NCBI GenBank assembly: GCA_019426215.1
Contig: CM033400.1
Span: 18,584,568 to 18,648,567 of the forward strand
DNA length: 64,000 nucleotides
Direction: 5' to 3'
From: Buddleja alternifolia
Taxonomy: Eukaryota > Streptophyta > Magnoliopsida > Lamiales > Scrophulariaceae
A program made the position numbers and the translations under genes. Within the stretch, counting starts at the first letter, position 1. Every line of letters begins with the position of its first letter. The notes below the pieces were generated by a model, which did not search any database, had not been told where the DNA came from, and worked only from the letters and a program-made list of their open reading frames with translations. Shown piece after piece: positions 12,939-24,543 of the stretch.

Positions 12939-13238
12939 GAAGTCGTGGCTAAAATCCGTTGTTCACATTTTACACGTTTCTTAGCCTTTGTAACTTCATA
13001 TCTTCAAAGCACGAAGGTTCCTTTATGATCACACTGGCTAAGGGTCATTATAGCCGTGGCTAAAGGTGTATTTTGAGAAATTCTTTGATATTTTGACTCA
13101 TTGTTGCTCCAATTCTCAAATAACCTATAGAAACATAGCCAATCATAAAATCAAAGCATATGTGGCATAAATAAACTCAAGAACGCATCAAAATACAAGA
13201 AAAGAGGTGCCTAAAAGGCGTAAAATACGAGCTTATCA
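12939..13238 (-). repeat. Possible fragment of a gypsy-type LTR, insertion site of element A
   Basis: Read on the minus strand, this stretch starts TGATAAGCTCGTATTTTACG at 13238. Plant Ty3/gypsy LTRs of the Athila/Tat group begin in a similar way, as does element E here (TGATAGAGTC...). The other end is cut by element A. No partner LTR is in the window, so the call rests on the terminus and the style of the sequence. Confidence 0.3.
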
Positions 13239-14114
13239 AAGGGAAGATGAATTCTTTTCTTCCTCAACTACTTGATCAAATGTAAGTCTTTGGTTGACTT
13301 AAGCAATTAAGGAAAGATGAGTTACTTGGTAACTAATTCTATTCCTTGGAGGATTATATTTATATTGGATATACACATAAAATAATAATATATATATAAT
13401 ATATACACGCTAGGCGTGTGATATATGTATGTATATATATTATTATTTATTATATATATTATGGAAGAATCCAAGATAAGGAAAATACTATACCTTGGAG
13501 ATTAAGTTATTTCCTTGTTTACAAGCTCTTTTAGGGTTTGGATTCCACCTCTATATATATGTGATCAAATAAGAGAAAATCAGACTACACATTAGTTATT
13601 TTTCTCTTAGAAATTCGGCCATCACAAAAGAAAAAGGAAGAAAAATTTCCTTCCTCTTTTTCTCTTATAGCCGCCGCTAGCCTTATTATCCAAAATGTGA
13701 TTTTGCTTATGTACTGAGTTTAACTACTCACAACAAATATTCCTCACCTTTTCACATAAGCCTAGATAGTTAAGTTCTAAATTTGTTCTATTGACTAGCA
13801 CCGGAAATAGGACAATTGAAAATTCAAGGAGGTGTGGACTATTCTTAGAGGTGCGGCGATTGAAGCACTTTATCCGAAGATACAAAAAAGGGCGATTTTT
13901 GTGAGGCTCGTAGCGTGTTGATAAAGATCCAACCGAAACCAAAATTCGTTGTTGGTAATTTTTGTTTCGTCTTTTTATTCATATGAATTAATTGAGCCGA
14001 TTAGATCCTTGTTGGGGTGTTTTACGTTTATGCATCATTTAGTGTAAAAAGTTTAATCTTCCGCCGAGTTAGTAAGCCCGGGGATCACCCAACCCAACAT
14101 GCGGATGTTAGAGC
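13239..14114 (+). repeat. Possible decayed copia-type LTR with decayed primer site
   Basis: The stretch ends CCCAACA at 14099, as the LTRs of C and F do. A few bases later lies GATGTTAGAGCC, which differs from the tRNA-Met primer site GGTATCAGAGCC at three of twelve positions, all transitions. It also contains a TATA-like CTATATATATG near 13551 and a TA-rich block at 13388-13452. The left end is undefined and there is no partner LTR or coding region. It is likely an old element that lost its interior. Confidence 0.3.
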
Positions 14115-14838
14115 CGAATTCAGCGCCATTCCGGATGGTGGAACAACGCTGCTTTCCTCTGACGATGATACGGGAACTTGCTGATTTTCTTCAAAAGTTG
14201 CCATCGATACTCACATCTTTAACTCAGATTTTCCACAGATGAAGCCACTTGATCCAATTCGATTTATACACCAAGAAAGTCGTGCAAATTTAAACACAAC
14301 TTTTTTTATTTTAAATATGAGAAATCTAAAATTTGTAGACGAATATTGAATGAAACTAATGAAAAGATAACTTGAAATTATTTTTCTATCACTGATCTTC
14401 AGAAAAATACAAGAATATATGATTTTTGTTTCTTTAGTGAATGTAAAATACAAAAAGATCACTTTTCTCCTATTTATAGGGTCTTATGGCCGAATTCCCT
14501 CCCCCTCAGTAGTTGGACTTTTTACAAACTTAACTAATTAAAATTCAAATGAACAAAAAAATTTATTAAACATTTAACATCATTGACAAAATAATGTAAT
14601 AGTATATAAACTTCAAGACAATTATAATGCAAAAAGCAAGAAAAAAAATAAATGAATTGAGCATCAACTTCAATTCACTCACTCACATTCACCAAATATT
14701 AGCACCCAGTAATTAATTTTATTTTTTGTTTGTGCAATAAGTTTAATGCATCAACGCAATTCTGCATAAAAAAGTAACACTTACTAGTCTTTATCCCTAT
14801 CAAACAGGAGAATAACGATTAAGTAGCTATCAAATTTG
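14115..14838. other. Unassigned AT-rich sequence with a minus-strand TATA box and a 39-codon ORF
   Basis: On the minus strand a TATA box (TATAAATA, 14471-14478) precedes an ATG at 14204. That opens a short frame to 14085, starting MATFEENQQVPVSSSEESSV. I recognise no domain. It could be a remnant of a gag start, a first exon or chance. The rest (14205-14830) is AT-rich with nothing else supportable. Confidence 0.2.
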
Positions 14839-14985
14839 TTTTTTTTTTTTTTGTTTCCCCACGGGGTGTCCGGGCCAGCTTTCGTGCGCCTCGATTAATC
14901 CACACCCACGGTGCGTGGCTGCCGCTGGCCAAGCATTATTTTGACAACGCTGAGAATCAATCCTGGGAGCACACCAGGTCGACCC
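14839..14985 (-). mobile_element. SINE, 5'-truncated, with target site duplication
   Basis: On the minus strand the unit runs from a GGTCGACC region that may be a degenerate B box, through the tail words CGAGGCGCACGAAAGCTGG and CCCGGACACC, to a 14-base poly(A). The tail resembles plant tRNA-derived SINEs of the Au/SolS type as I know them. It is flanked by identical CAAATTTG copies at 14831-14838 and 14986-14993, as expected for LINE-driven insertion. The region that should hold the A box is absent, so it is 5'-truncated. Confidence 0.72.
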
Positions 14986-14993
14986 CAAATTTG

Positions 14994-15749
14994 TATGCAA
15001 CATATAAATAGATAATATTTCAGATTTAAGTACATTAAAAAATTTTAAAAATATTTTTCGTGTTTTAACATTTTCTATGAACAATTTTATGCTTATGTAA
15101 AATCATATGCTTTACAATGTTATGTTACTCATGATTTATTATATGACAATACAATCTAGCTAAAATAAAGAAACTCCTATTTTTAATTGATACAATCTAG
15201 ATGAAATAGATAAAACTCCTATTTTTAATCTATATCAAGCACAAGAAGAACTTAGTGGTACAATCAAGTGGTACAATCATATATGAGGTGCAAAGAAAAA
15301 AAGGATGTGAAGTAAAATAATTGACTTTATTTATAAATTGTTATTCTTGTAATTCTTATTAGAGAGAAGAATCAGAGAATTTTTTTTGGAACAAATGTTT
15401 TTGGCTTTACTCAGATGAGACAAGAAATTACAGAAATGGCCCGAGTTTGTTTCTTTACAACATCAATAATTTTAGAATAAGAGTCAAACTTTTGTAATAA
15501 TTTATGAAGTTGCAATGTCAATTATCATTATTTTATCCATACGCATATATGGAGTGTTTGCAAACTCTAAATAAATTACTTTTGAACTTTTGATTAAAAA
15601 TAAGTAGGTGAGGAGTGTTTGCAACAACTGTTTTAGCTTTTGCTTGTTCCAAACATCTAATTTTAAGCAGAAACTGGAAGTTGCTCTAAGGATATTTCTA
15701 GGAGCTTCTTGCATTACTTTTTGACTTTAATTTTATTTTGACATATTTA
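14994..15749. other. AT-rich flank of element C, with a small tandem duplication
   Basis: No gene is visible. A 41-bp unit starting TACAATCTAG occurs twice in tandem (15150-15190 and 15191-15232) with several differences. The stretch ends with the ATTTA target copy of element C at 15745-15749. Confidence 0.5.
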
Positions 15750-17404
15750 TGTTGGGCAAAAATAACTAAACGCAGTGGAAACGGAATTTAAAAAATTATT
15801 TTGGATTTTTTCATAACAGAATTAATCCCGGGGTTTTATCAGACGTATGTACGATAGGGTAAAATAAACTTTACCCGTTGTAGCGAAGTGGTTGAAAAAA
15901 AACCCATGAGCTTGAATCCTTCAACTTCTTCGCGAAAATACTCCCGCTTAAAACTTGATGACCCGAGCAATCCACGAGCTCTGCCTCTAAATTGTCTCGC
16001 CGGAAAAAATTGATGAAAAAAATCTCCTCCTTCTTGGTGATGACCTACGGCTAGGAGAGTGAGAGGGAGAGGATTTCTTTTCTTGTGGCTTAAGTCAATT
16101 TCAACTTATGACCTAGGTCTTAATTAATGTGATATATTTATATCACTTAAGTTAATACCTTGGGCTCAAATTAGCCCATAAAAGGCGCCTATTGGCCGCC
16201 CCATGTAGGCATTGGTGTGCCACTTGGTGCACCAATTTGAGCTTAGTCCAATTCATTATTTAATTAATAAATTCAATCCAATTAATTAATCTAATTAAAT
16301 AATAGATAATCTATTCAATTAATTTTATTTCTCCAAGAAATAATATATTAATTAAACTATAAATGAACTAACTTATTTCTTATAAATAATTAATTTCATT
16401 TAATTAATTTTAAGTATCCAATACTTAAAATATCACCACAAGAAATATTCCATTTTTCTATCTATTTTTCCTTTTTAAGCGTGACTCTTTAGGTTCATCT
16501 ATATTTGGCAATGGGGGGATTCTATTGAATATGGGTCACACCTAGCCAGTCAAATGGTCCATATTTTAACCCATATAAGATGAAATGATTAGATCATTTT
16601 TACCTTTCTAATTGTAAATATCGTTTGAATATAAACTCTTCGTTTGCTTATCCCGGTCAAGTGAGAGTCATGGTTTTTGGTCAAACTCACTGACTTGGCA
16701 CTATGCTATATTTATAATAAGTTTAGATTAGTGAATGTTTTGGCTAAAAACTTTAAGATCTAACTTACTTATAATAGCATAGGATAATTCCTCGTTAGCC
16801 TTTAAGGGAACAAATCTCATCTTGGATATCAGTTAAGACTACTACTTACCCATTAGGTTGTAGTTCGAGGTTGATCCCTCCAACAGGTGAATTGGACCTA
16901 ACTACTCTAATGACGAACCTAATGTCACATGTATCTTCAACTCGATTCCTCAAGTCTAAAGTTCAGACACACCTATTACAATTTAATCAATTCTGTCATT
17001 GACTGTCAAAGAGTGAAAACCCATGTGACAGAATCAATACGAGTCATGTCTGAGTGCCACTATCTCCATCAGTGCACCTATGATGTGAGTTCTTCACTAC
17101 TTCCTAGTGATTAACAGGCACCTTTTTCGTCAAAACTCAAATCGTACAAGTCTTCATGATTTCCAATGCCCAATTGAAAATCATTCACTTACAGGCTATT
17201 TTAGTACACAACTATCAAACTCCTCTAGTGCCTTAGAGAGTTAACTCTTGTGTTCATGGATTTATAGATGATTACAAAATATAAATGCCAATATAATAGT
17301 AAACAACTAATTGTCTTTTATTGATAGAATTTGAAACATTACAAATTAATAATGTCCTAACATTTGCTATACCTCTAGTGGCATTTGAGGACATTAACCT
17401 AACA
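15750..17404 (-). repeat. Element C 3' LTR
   Basis: 1,655 bases, TGTTGGGC...CCTAACA in plus orientation, matching 36184-37840 with scattered substitutions and small indels. It keeps the conserved GTCAAGTGAGAGTCATGG block (16652-16673), while the CTTTGGCCAAAG palindrome is decayed here. Confidence 0.95.
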
Positions 17405-17415
17405 ATCTCCCACTT
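17405..17415 (-). other. Element C polypurine tract
   Basis: On the minus strand, AAGTGGGAGAT directly precedes the 3' LTR. D and F have the same tract. Confidence 0.85.
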
Positions 17416-17425
17416 GTACTCAATG

Positions 17426-19560
17426 TCAATCACTATGGTATCTAATACCCATCTTTTCAAGATGTTGATCCAGCACTTCCTGCGTCAAAGACTTGCTCAA
17501 TGGGTCAGCGACGTTGTCTGCTGAATTTACTCTCTGAACAGCTATTTCGCCTCTTCTAACGATTTCTCTTATTATGTGATATCTCCTCTCTATGTGCTTG
17601 GATTTGTTGTGAGACCTTGGTTCCTTTGCTTGTGCAATAACCCCTTTATTGTCACAATAAAGTGGCAATGACAGCTTCACACTAGGGACCACTTGAAGTT
17701 CTCCAAGAATCTTCCTAATCCAAACACCCTCTTTAGCAGTCTCTGAAGCTACTATATATTCTGCCTCAGTGGTGGAATCAGCAGTTCAACTTTCCTTGGA
17801 ACTTTTCCAAGTCATCGCTCCACCATTGAGCGTCAATATAAACCCTGAAGTGGATTGGCAATCATCTACATCAGATTAAAAATCTGAGACATTATATCCA
17901 TCCACATTCAAATCTCTATATCCATATGTTAGGACCATATCCTTAGTTCTCTTCAGATACTTGAGGATATTTTTTACAGCAGTCCAATGTTTTCTTCTCG
18001 GGTTAGCCTGAAAAGGACTTACCACGTTTACTGGGTAGGCTATGTCTGGCCGTGTGCATAACATGGCGTACATCAGACTATTCACTGCAGATGCATAGGG
18101 CATCATACTCATTTCTTTCCTATCTTCCTCACTTTGAGAAGACATAGACTTTGATAGGTGCACGCCGTGTCTCATGGGCAAAGAACCTTTCTTAGAGTCT
18201 TCCATCCTAAATCTCTTTAGAACTTTCTCTAGAGTCCTATCATTCTATTTGTTCTATCTCTGTAGATACGAATCCCTAGAATATAAGTTGTTTCCCCCAA
18301 GCCTTTCATGGAGAATGTATTTGAAAGCCATCTCTTGATTGATGTGGGCATTCCTACATCATTTCCTATGAGTAGAATGTCATCCACATATAAGACAAGG
18401 AAAGTGATTTTACTCCCACTAACCTTCTTGTAAATACATGGTTCATCTTCATTTTTGACAAAGTCAAATCCTTTGACAGCTTCATCAAAACGTAGATTCC
18501 AACTCCTAGAGGCTTCCTTAAGTCTATAAATGGATCTCTTAAGTTTGTAAACCTTATGAATATCAAATCCAGATGCAAAGCCTTTAGGCTGCTCCATATA
18601 GATATCCTCTTCGAGGAATCCATTTAGAAAGTCGTCTTTACATCCATCTGCCATATCTCATAGTCCAATTGTGCAGCTATTGCGAGCAGAATTCAAATAG
18701 ATTTGATCATTGCCACATGTGAAAAGGTATCTTGGTAATCAATTCCTTCCTTTTGGCTATAACCTTTTGCTACAAGCTTTGCCTTGTATATGTCAACTTT
18801 TCCATCCGGGCCTATCTTCCTCTTGTTGATTCACTTGCACCCTATAGGTTCAATGCCATTAGGACGATCTACCAGAGTCCAAACCTGGTTGGAATGCATC
18901 GAGTCTATCTTTGCCTGTATAGCTTCTCGCCACTTTGCAGAGTCGATGTCCATCATTGCTTGATCATAAGTAGAAGGGTCGTCCCCATGAACTCCCACTA
19001 CTATAGTGTGGACACCTCAGTTCCTCTTGTAGCAGGTACTCATAGTACCTATCAGGTTGATGTGGTACTTTACCAGATCTTCGCAATGTTGGTTGTGTTT
19101 CATCAGGTTCAGTGTGTGTTTCTTGAATAGTCGTCTCCCTGGGTGTTTCATCTTTTTCATTGAGAACACTCTTTCTACTTGCACTACCTTCTTGAATAAA
19201 TTCATCTTCAAGAAAGTGCTCTTGCAGTGCAATAATGATCCTTTGATCATCTTGCATGTAAAATAGGTATCCCATAGATCCTCTGGAAAACCGATGAAAC
19301 GTCCTTTAAGGGACCTTGCGTCCAATTTCTCTGCCTTTGTCTTTTTGATGTAGGCAGGGCATCCCCAAACCCTAATGTACTTAAGGTTTGGTTTCCTATT
19401 TCTCCATATCTCATATGGAGTCTTAGGAACGGATTTGGAAGGACATCTATTCAAGATACGAACAGCCGTAAGGAGTGCATATCCCCACAAGAAGATGGGT
19501 AAATCAGTGTAGCTGAGCATAGATCGAACCATATCCAAAAGCGTTCTATTCATACGCTCT
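17426..19560 (-). pseudogene. pol: Element C pol, 3' half (integrase C-terminus, RT, RNase H), broken
   Basis: This continues the polyprotein interrupted by element B. From the right: the end of the integrase core just after the insertion ([13 protein letters not shown]), the integrase C-terminal region with the GCPAY motif, a linker frameshifted near 19270, RT with intact LYVDDILLIGND (within 18229-18654), and RNase H ending at a TGA at 17426. Several stops and shifts separate the segments (near 18650-18960, 18205-18229 and 17692-17876). RT and RNase H are clearly homologous to those of D and F. Confidence 0.88.
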
Positions 19561-19565
19561 ACTAC

Positions 19566-20143
19566 TGTTGGTCCCAAGTGGCATACAAAAGGGTTTAGAA
19601 GGGGGGTTGAATAGACCCTGAAATCTTTTTCGGCTTCAAAAAGATTCGTATTAAAATTCGTTGAACGCTTAAAAAGTAGGCGCTTAACTGAGCGTCTATT
19701 GAAGACTGTTTTTAGAAAGTTAACTTAGACTTCAAGATTTGAATATTACAACTAGATAGGTTTAAGCGTTCAGTTCTTTAATCAGTGTTAGCACAACGGA
19801 ATTGATTTTATAGTCTTCTTGTTTGAAAGCTTTTAGCATCACAGACTGTTTCTTAGTTGCTCAGCTTGTGATTGTATTTTACTTGGTTAATTAATGCTTC
19901 AGGCGCTTAAGTCTTCAAACTTAACTACTGATAAGCTCACTCAGAATTTATCAGACGCTCAGTCTAAGAACACTTAGCCTAACAATCTAGAATAAAATAA
20001 AGCGAAGCTTATAAAGTCTATTACAATTCTAACACTTCAAAGCTTATACATGATTTCTAAATAAAATCAAACTTACATATTTTGGGGTTTAACATAAAAT
20101 CCTAATTGTCATCATCAAAACATCTAACATGAAATTCCTAACA
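19566..20143 (-). repeat. Element B 3' LTR, with large internal deletion
   Basis: 578 bases, TGTTGGTCCC...CCTAACA. It matches both ends of the 1,538-base 5' LTR but lacks 959 bases; the join lies at an ATGC shared by both sides (19894-19897; in the 5' LTR at 31227 and 32186). The TATA region is gone. Confidence 0.93.
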
Positions 20144-20157
20144 ATTTCCCCATTTTT
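20144..20157 (-). other. Element B polypurine tract
   Basis: AAAAATGGGGAAAT on the minus strand directly before the 3' LTR; equivalent to 11353-11367 of element A, with one purine changed to T. Confidence 0.85.
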
Positions 20158-20280
20158 GATGATGGCAATACATACTCTTTTATAGATTAAGAGTTAGACA
20201 GCCAAAATGACAGTTAGCTTTGCTTAGATAAGGTTAGTTGATGTTAGTTACTCTTCAACGAGATGTTTCAGCTGAAAATG

Positions 20281-20304
20281 CATTATATATATATATATAT
20301 ATAT
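20281..20304. repeat. (AT)n microsatellite
   Basis: A run of alternating AT of about 22 bases in the non-coding stretch between ORF3 and the polypurine tract of element B; element A has only a short ATATATA there. Confidence 0.85.
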
Positions 20305-20380
20305 CATTGATAGTTCAAGCATTTTACAATTACAAAAAAAAAAGACAAGAATATAGATAATGGAAAGTAAACAGCAGTTC

Positions 20381-23300
20381 TTATTCATCTTCTTCTTCTT
20401 GAGAGTTGAGTCTTCTGTTTACCTCAGCCCTGATTGCTTCTGAAATGTTTTCTTCAAGTCTAATCATGGCGGCATGTTCTTTATTTATTATTATTTTCTA
20501 TTCTTCTTGTTGTCTCTTTTTATAAGCAACAAATTGTTTATCCCATTCAACTGGGTCGATGCCAATCATCCTCAGGCATACTCTAAACGCTTTAATGAAG
20601 TCTGACTTCTTTTGCTCTTTAGCAATGATCTTCGAGTCAGAAGGCTCTGGAATATACGGTCTAGAGAATGGAACACCAAACTGTTCAAGCAATGCCCTTA
20701 AAGGTACTGGTAAAAGTAGAAAGAAGGTTTGACGCTTAAGCAGAGGGCTAGAAGCTCTTGAACTGGACGCTTTCCTCTTCTCCCTTCTCTTCTGTCCTTC
20801 CCCCTTATTACCATCATCAGCCTTTAGAAAATGCTCTGTGAGTAGACTGACTTGATTAGCAATCTGAGACATTGACGCTGAAAGACCATCCATACGCTTG
20901 TGGAAATGTTCCTGCATTGCGAGTAGCTTGGCGCTGGTAGCAGCAGTTAGTGAAGTCTCTAAGTTATCTAGGCGCTTCTCAAAATGTTCTTTCATGGCAA
21001 GTTGGTTAGCCTGAGTAGCATCATTCATTTCTTGAAATTTTCGGCGACACTCACCAACAGTCGCTTGAGCAGAACCGTGCATATGAGCAATCTGAGTGCT
21101 CATAGTTTGAGATTCAATCTTCGCCAAATCAGTCTTAATCCAATGGAAGGATTCTTCATTCTGAGTAGCTTGATTGCTCACCTCCTCTAAGACTGATTTC
21201 AACAAAGGTCCAAAAGCTTGACTCACATCCGATGGAACCGCTTGAGGAGTCGGTCGCTTAAATCTGGATGTATGCTTGAGTGAGTCAAGGGGAGCTTGAT
21301 ATGCAGGATCAAAAATTCTTCCTCGTACATCAATCGGAAGATCCTCAGCCATATCAGAAATAACTTGTTCAGAAGCATCAGGATTATCCTCTGGTGGAGA
21401 CGCATGAACATGTTCTTCAGATGACGCTGGAATACTTGCAACTTTTGTAGTGGACGCTGGTGCAGAAACTTCAACCAACTTAGCAGACTCTTCTTCAAGC
21501 GCTGACTCTGGTGGCGAAATTCATCGAATTAGAAGTTCCAATTAGCTATATCTGCATAGGAATTGGAAGTAGCTTCCAGAAGTTCGCTCAAATGCTGAAG
21601 AGGAAGGCAAGTAACATGGATAAATGTGCGAATTGGACTATCTATGGCCCTGATGTACATGGGACCAATGATATCCAGCACATGATTCAGAAAGACTTTG
21701 GACGGCGCTTGGCAAATAGAGAAGATCGTATCGGAGCAGTAATAATCAGCCTATCTGTTGGAAGATGTTGGAGACGCTCAGATTCAGGCACATAAGAACT
21801 ATAGTACTCTTCCGGGTAGGGATAGATAGCTTGAGCCAGTCCCTGATTCCTTTCCAGCAACGAGAGAACAAACTCATAGTGATTGAGTACCTCTTGGAGG
21901 ATAGACGGGAGCAATGGATATCCTCAAAGGGGATTGATTACTGAGCCGTTCCATTGTCTAAGATTAGCAGTGAAGATTCTGTCAAAATAAGAGAGAGGAG
22001 TCATAATCTTCACCATCATATTAAAATTATCTTTGCAGTGGCTTGGAGAGAAGTTCAAACAAGATATGGAAGCACTGCCACTGGTTGATGTTTGAGCGTT
22101 GAAGTGAAGAGTGGTTGTGGATAGTCTGTGAAGCTCTTGACGCAAACACTGCTCAATTTGATGGCGAATTATTGGGAGCTTAAGTACAGGTCCAACTCTC
22201 TGTTGACGCTTCCTAAGGCAATATTTGGCGAATTGACGCTTCTTGTCATGCATGCCTATGCCAAAAAGGTGGGGGGCTTGAACTAACTCTAGGAAAGAGT
22301 ATCGATGGCCCACATATGCTTCAACCGAATTTACCTCGATCATACAGTAATCTGTTCCAGCATTAACCATAGCTCGAATGCCTTCGTGGTGGATATCTCT
22401 GATGGATTCAAAACGATATCTATCAGTCTGATAGTTAGCATTCCAGACGTTGTCAAAGTATGCATCAGCTTCTGATTGAATCACATCCGTTAGAGATTCT
22501 AGACACTCACCAGCATGAACTCCTTTATTCTTCCACAACCGAAGTGGATTGACAGACTTCCTGTTCTCTTCACTGTTTGCTATGTGAGGAAAATGTGTGT
22601 AGCCTTATCTATTCAAGACTGCCTCTGGAGGATTGAGAAAGGTTGGGCGAAGAGGATCATACGCTCGGATGTTGTAGTCTCTTAGAGAAAAATCGGTTGA
22701 CTTGATGTGCCCATAGTCTAGATAGTAAGCCAAATCCGCATCACACTTAGGAGTTCTACCTCCTAGTCTATCCTGTTAAAGGATAAGAGAAGACGGTATC
22801 GGACCAGGATTTTTACCGATTTGAATGGCCAGATAGTATTTCCTCTCAATTTCTATCATCTCAGTGTTGAACACTATATCCTTGATCTTACTATCAATTG
22901 CAATCAGCAGGGCAATTCCATTCTCTGCAGTAATGTATCTTTCTTCATTATATCCTGCTGGGATGAAATCCTCTTCGAGCACTAGAGGCATATAGTTGAT
23001 TGAATGATCAATAGTCTTTAGTGGGTCCAGCTTGAAGAAGTGCCTTGGCTTTGTAATGTCCTCAGCAATGCACTGACCTTCTGAGTGTGCCTCTGTTATA
23101 GCCGGGACAAGAGTTGACGTTTGAACCTCTTTGGGAGCAAGTTCTTCGACTTCAGTTTCGGTAACTTAGGCGACAACATTTTTGGCAATAGCCACAACTT
23201 CTGTCATCTCAACATCCAGATGGACGTCTGTTGATGCTTCAGCAATAGCTGGAACTAAAGCTGTAGCACAAGAATTATCCTCTATAAAAGCAGGATCTTC

Positions 23301-24543
23301 TACAGATGTAGGAAAAAAAATGTTGCGGGAAGAAATAAACTTACCCTGAGAGCTTATCTCAATAGCAGCTTGAGCGCTCAACCATCTCAGGCTCTTAAGG
23401 AACATGAGCAGCTTAACACTTGCTTGTCTTAGAACGCTTGAAAATCTTTTTGACGTTGACTCCTTCAACGAGTTTAAGCATTTGAGCGGCAGGAGCAGCA
23501 GCTGGTTCTTCGAAGTCTATTTGTTTTATTATACCTTCCAGCTTCCTTCGCTTGATCAGAGGGATCTTGTCCTCTGCATCCTCATCGATTTCCGCATCAT
23601 CCTTTTGAGGAGAAGGAACAACTTGAGCCTTGGGCTTTCTGTGAGCCCTCTTCTTAGTAACAGTCGGATGCTTCATGGCTTCCTCTTGAGCAGGACTCTC
23701 AGCTTCCTCATCAGAAGCTTCACGTACTTCTAGACGCTCAGCTTCCTCATCAGAAGCTTCACGTACTTCTAGACGCCCAGACATTGGCCTAGCAGCACCA
23801 CCAACCTTAGGAGGATTGAAGAGATTGTTCAGAATCCTTTTTCCCAGCAACTTGGCCTTATTCAGAGGATGACCGGACGAGTAGACACAGCCTAATCGAT
23901 ACAGCAGGTCACTCAAAATAAGCCCATAAGATTTATTTGGGGTGCTTAAACAATCTCGAAACCTTCCAAAGACATACTCACTCCAGTTGATCTTGATGTT
24001 GAGGAGTATTGCCGTCATCATCTGAAATTGCAATGGGTTGACTTTATCGAAGGTGCCAACTCTGCATTCTATGATTTTGCTGCAGAAATCAGCCATTAGT
24101 CGGTATTTAGATACCAATTCTAAGTGTTGTTTGTAGGGTACACCATCATAAGCCCTCATAGTAGTCCATGCTTCTTTGATTTGTTCTAGAGTCACGCAAT
24201 CCAATGCCTTACCCTCATTCGGAAGATTGAAGTTCTTGGCAATGGAAGCAACAAATAGTATAAATTCCTTTGGTGACTCCTTCTTGGATAAAGGAATGAG
24301 ACAGAAGATAGACTTCTTGTCCTCGGAGAGTTTAGTAGTTTTCCAAAAGGTGTCGACTTCCGTCGAAAATGGATAGGAGTATTGGGTTAAGAATGTTTTA
24401 AGCCTTGCCCTGGTTAGAGAGTCCATCATATCCATCAGGTTGATCTAAGGTTGTTCATACAGAAATTTCCAGTCGACAACAAAGCCTTCAGTAACCTTGA
24501 TGGTAGGCTCGGCAGAAGTAGCAGTAGATTTTTTTGGTGCCAT
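20381..24543 (-). pseudogene. Element B ORF3 (env-like position, function unknown), broken
   Basis: It is homologous to ORF3 of element A and in places better preserved. It starts MAPKKS at 24543 and ends at a TAA at 20381. The longest open part (24435-23413) covers the N-terminal globular domain and the basic linker; it contains a 13-residue unit RLEVREASDEEAE twice, from a 39-bp tandem duplication (23701-23778). The second globular region lies within 22991-21687 and the C-terminal helical region in 21478-20498. That last part has two copies of a motif like LAMxEHFxKRxD where A has one. Stops include one at about 24446, one near 23166 and one at 20498. No membrane segment is evident. The product is unrecognised apart from its position. 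Confidence 0.75.

Noticed and set aside
14830..15084. 84-codon minus-strand ORF over the SINE
   Set aside because: It crosses the SINE and its poly(A); no reason to regard it as coding.
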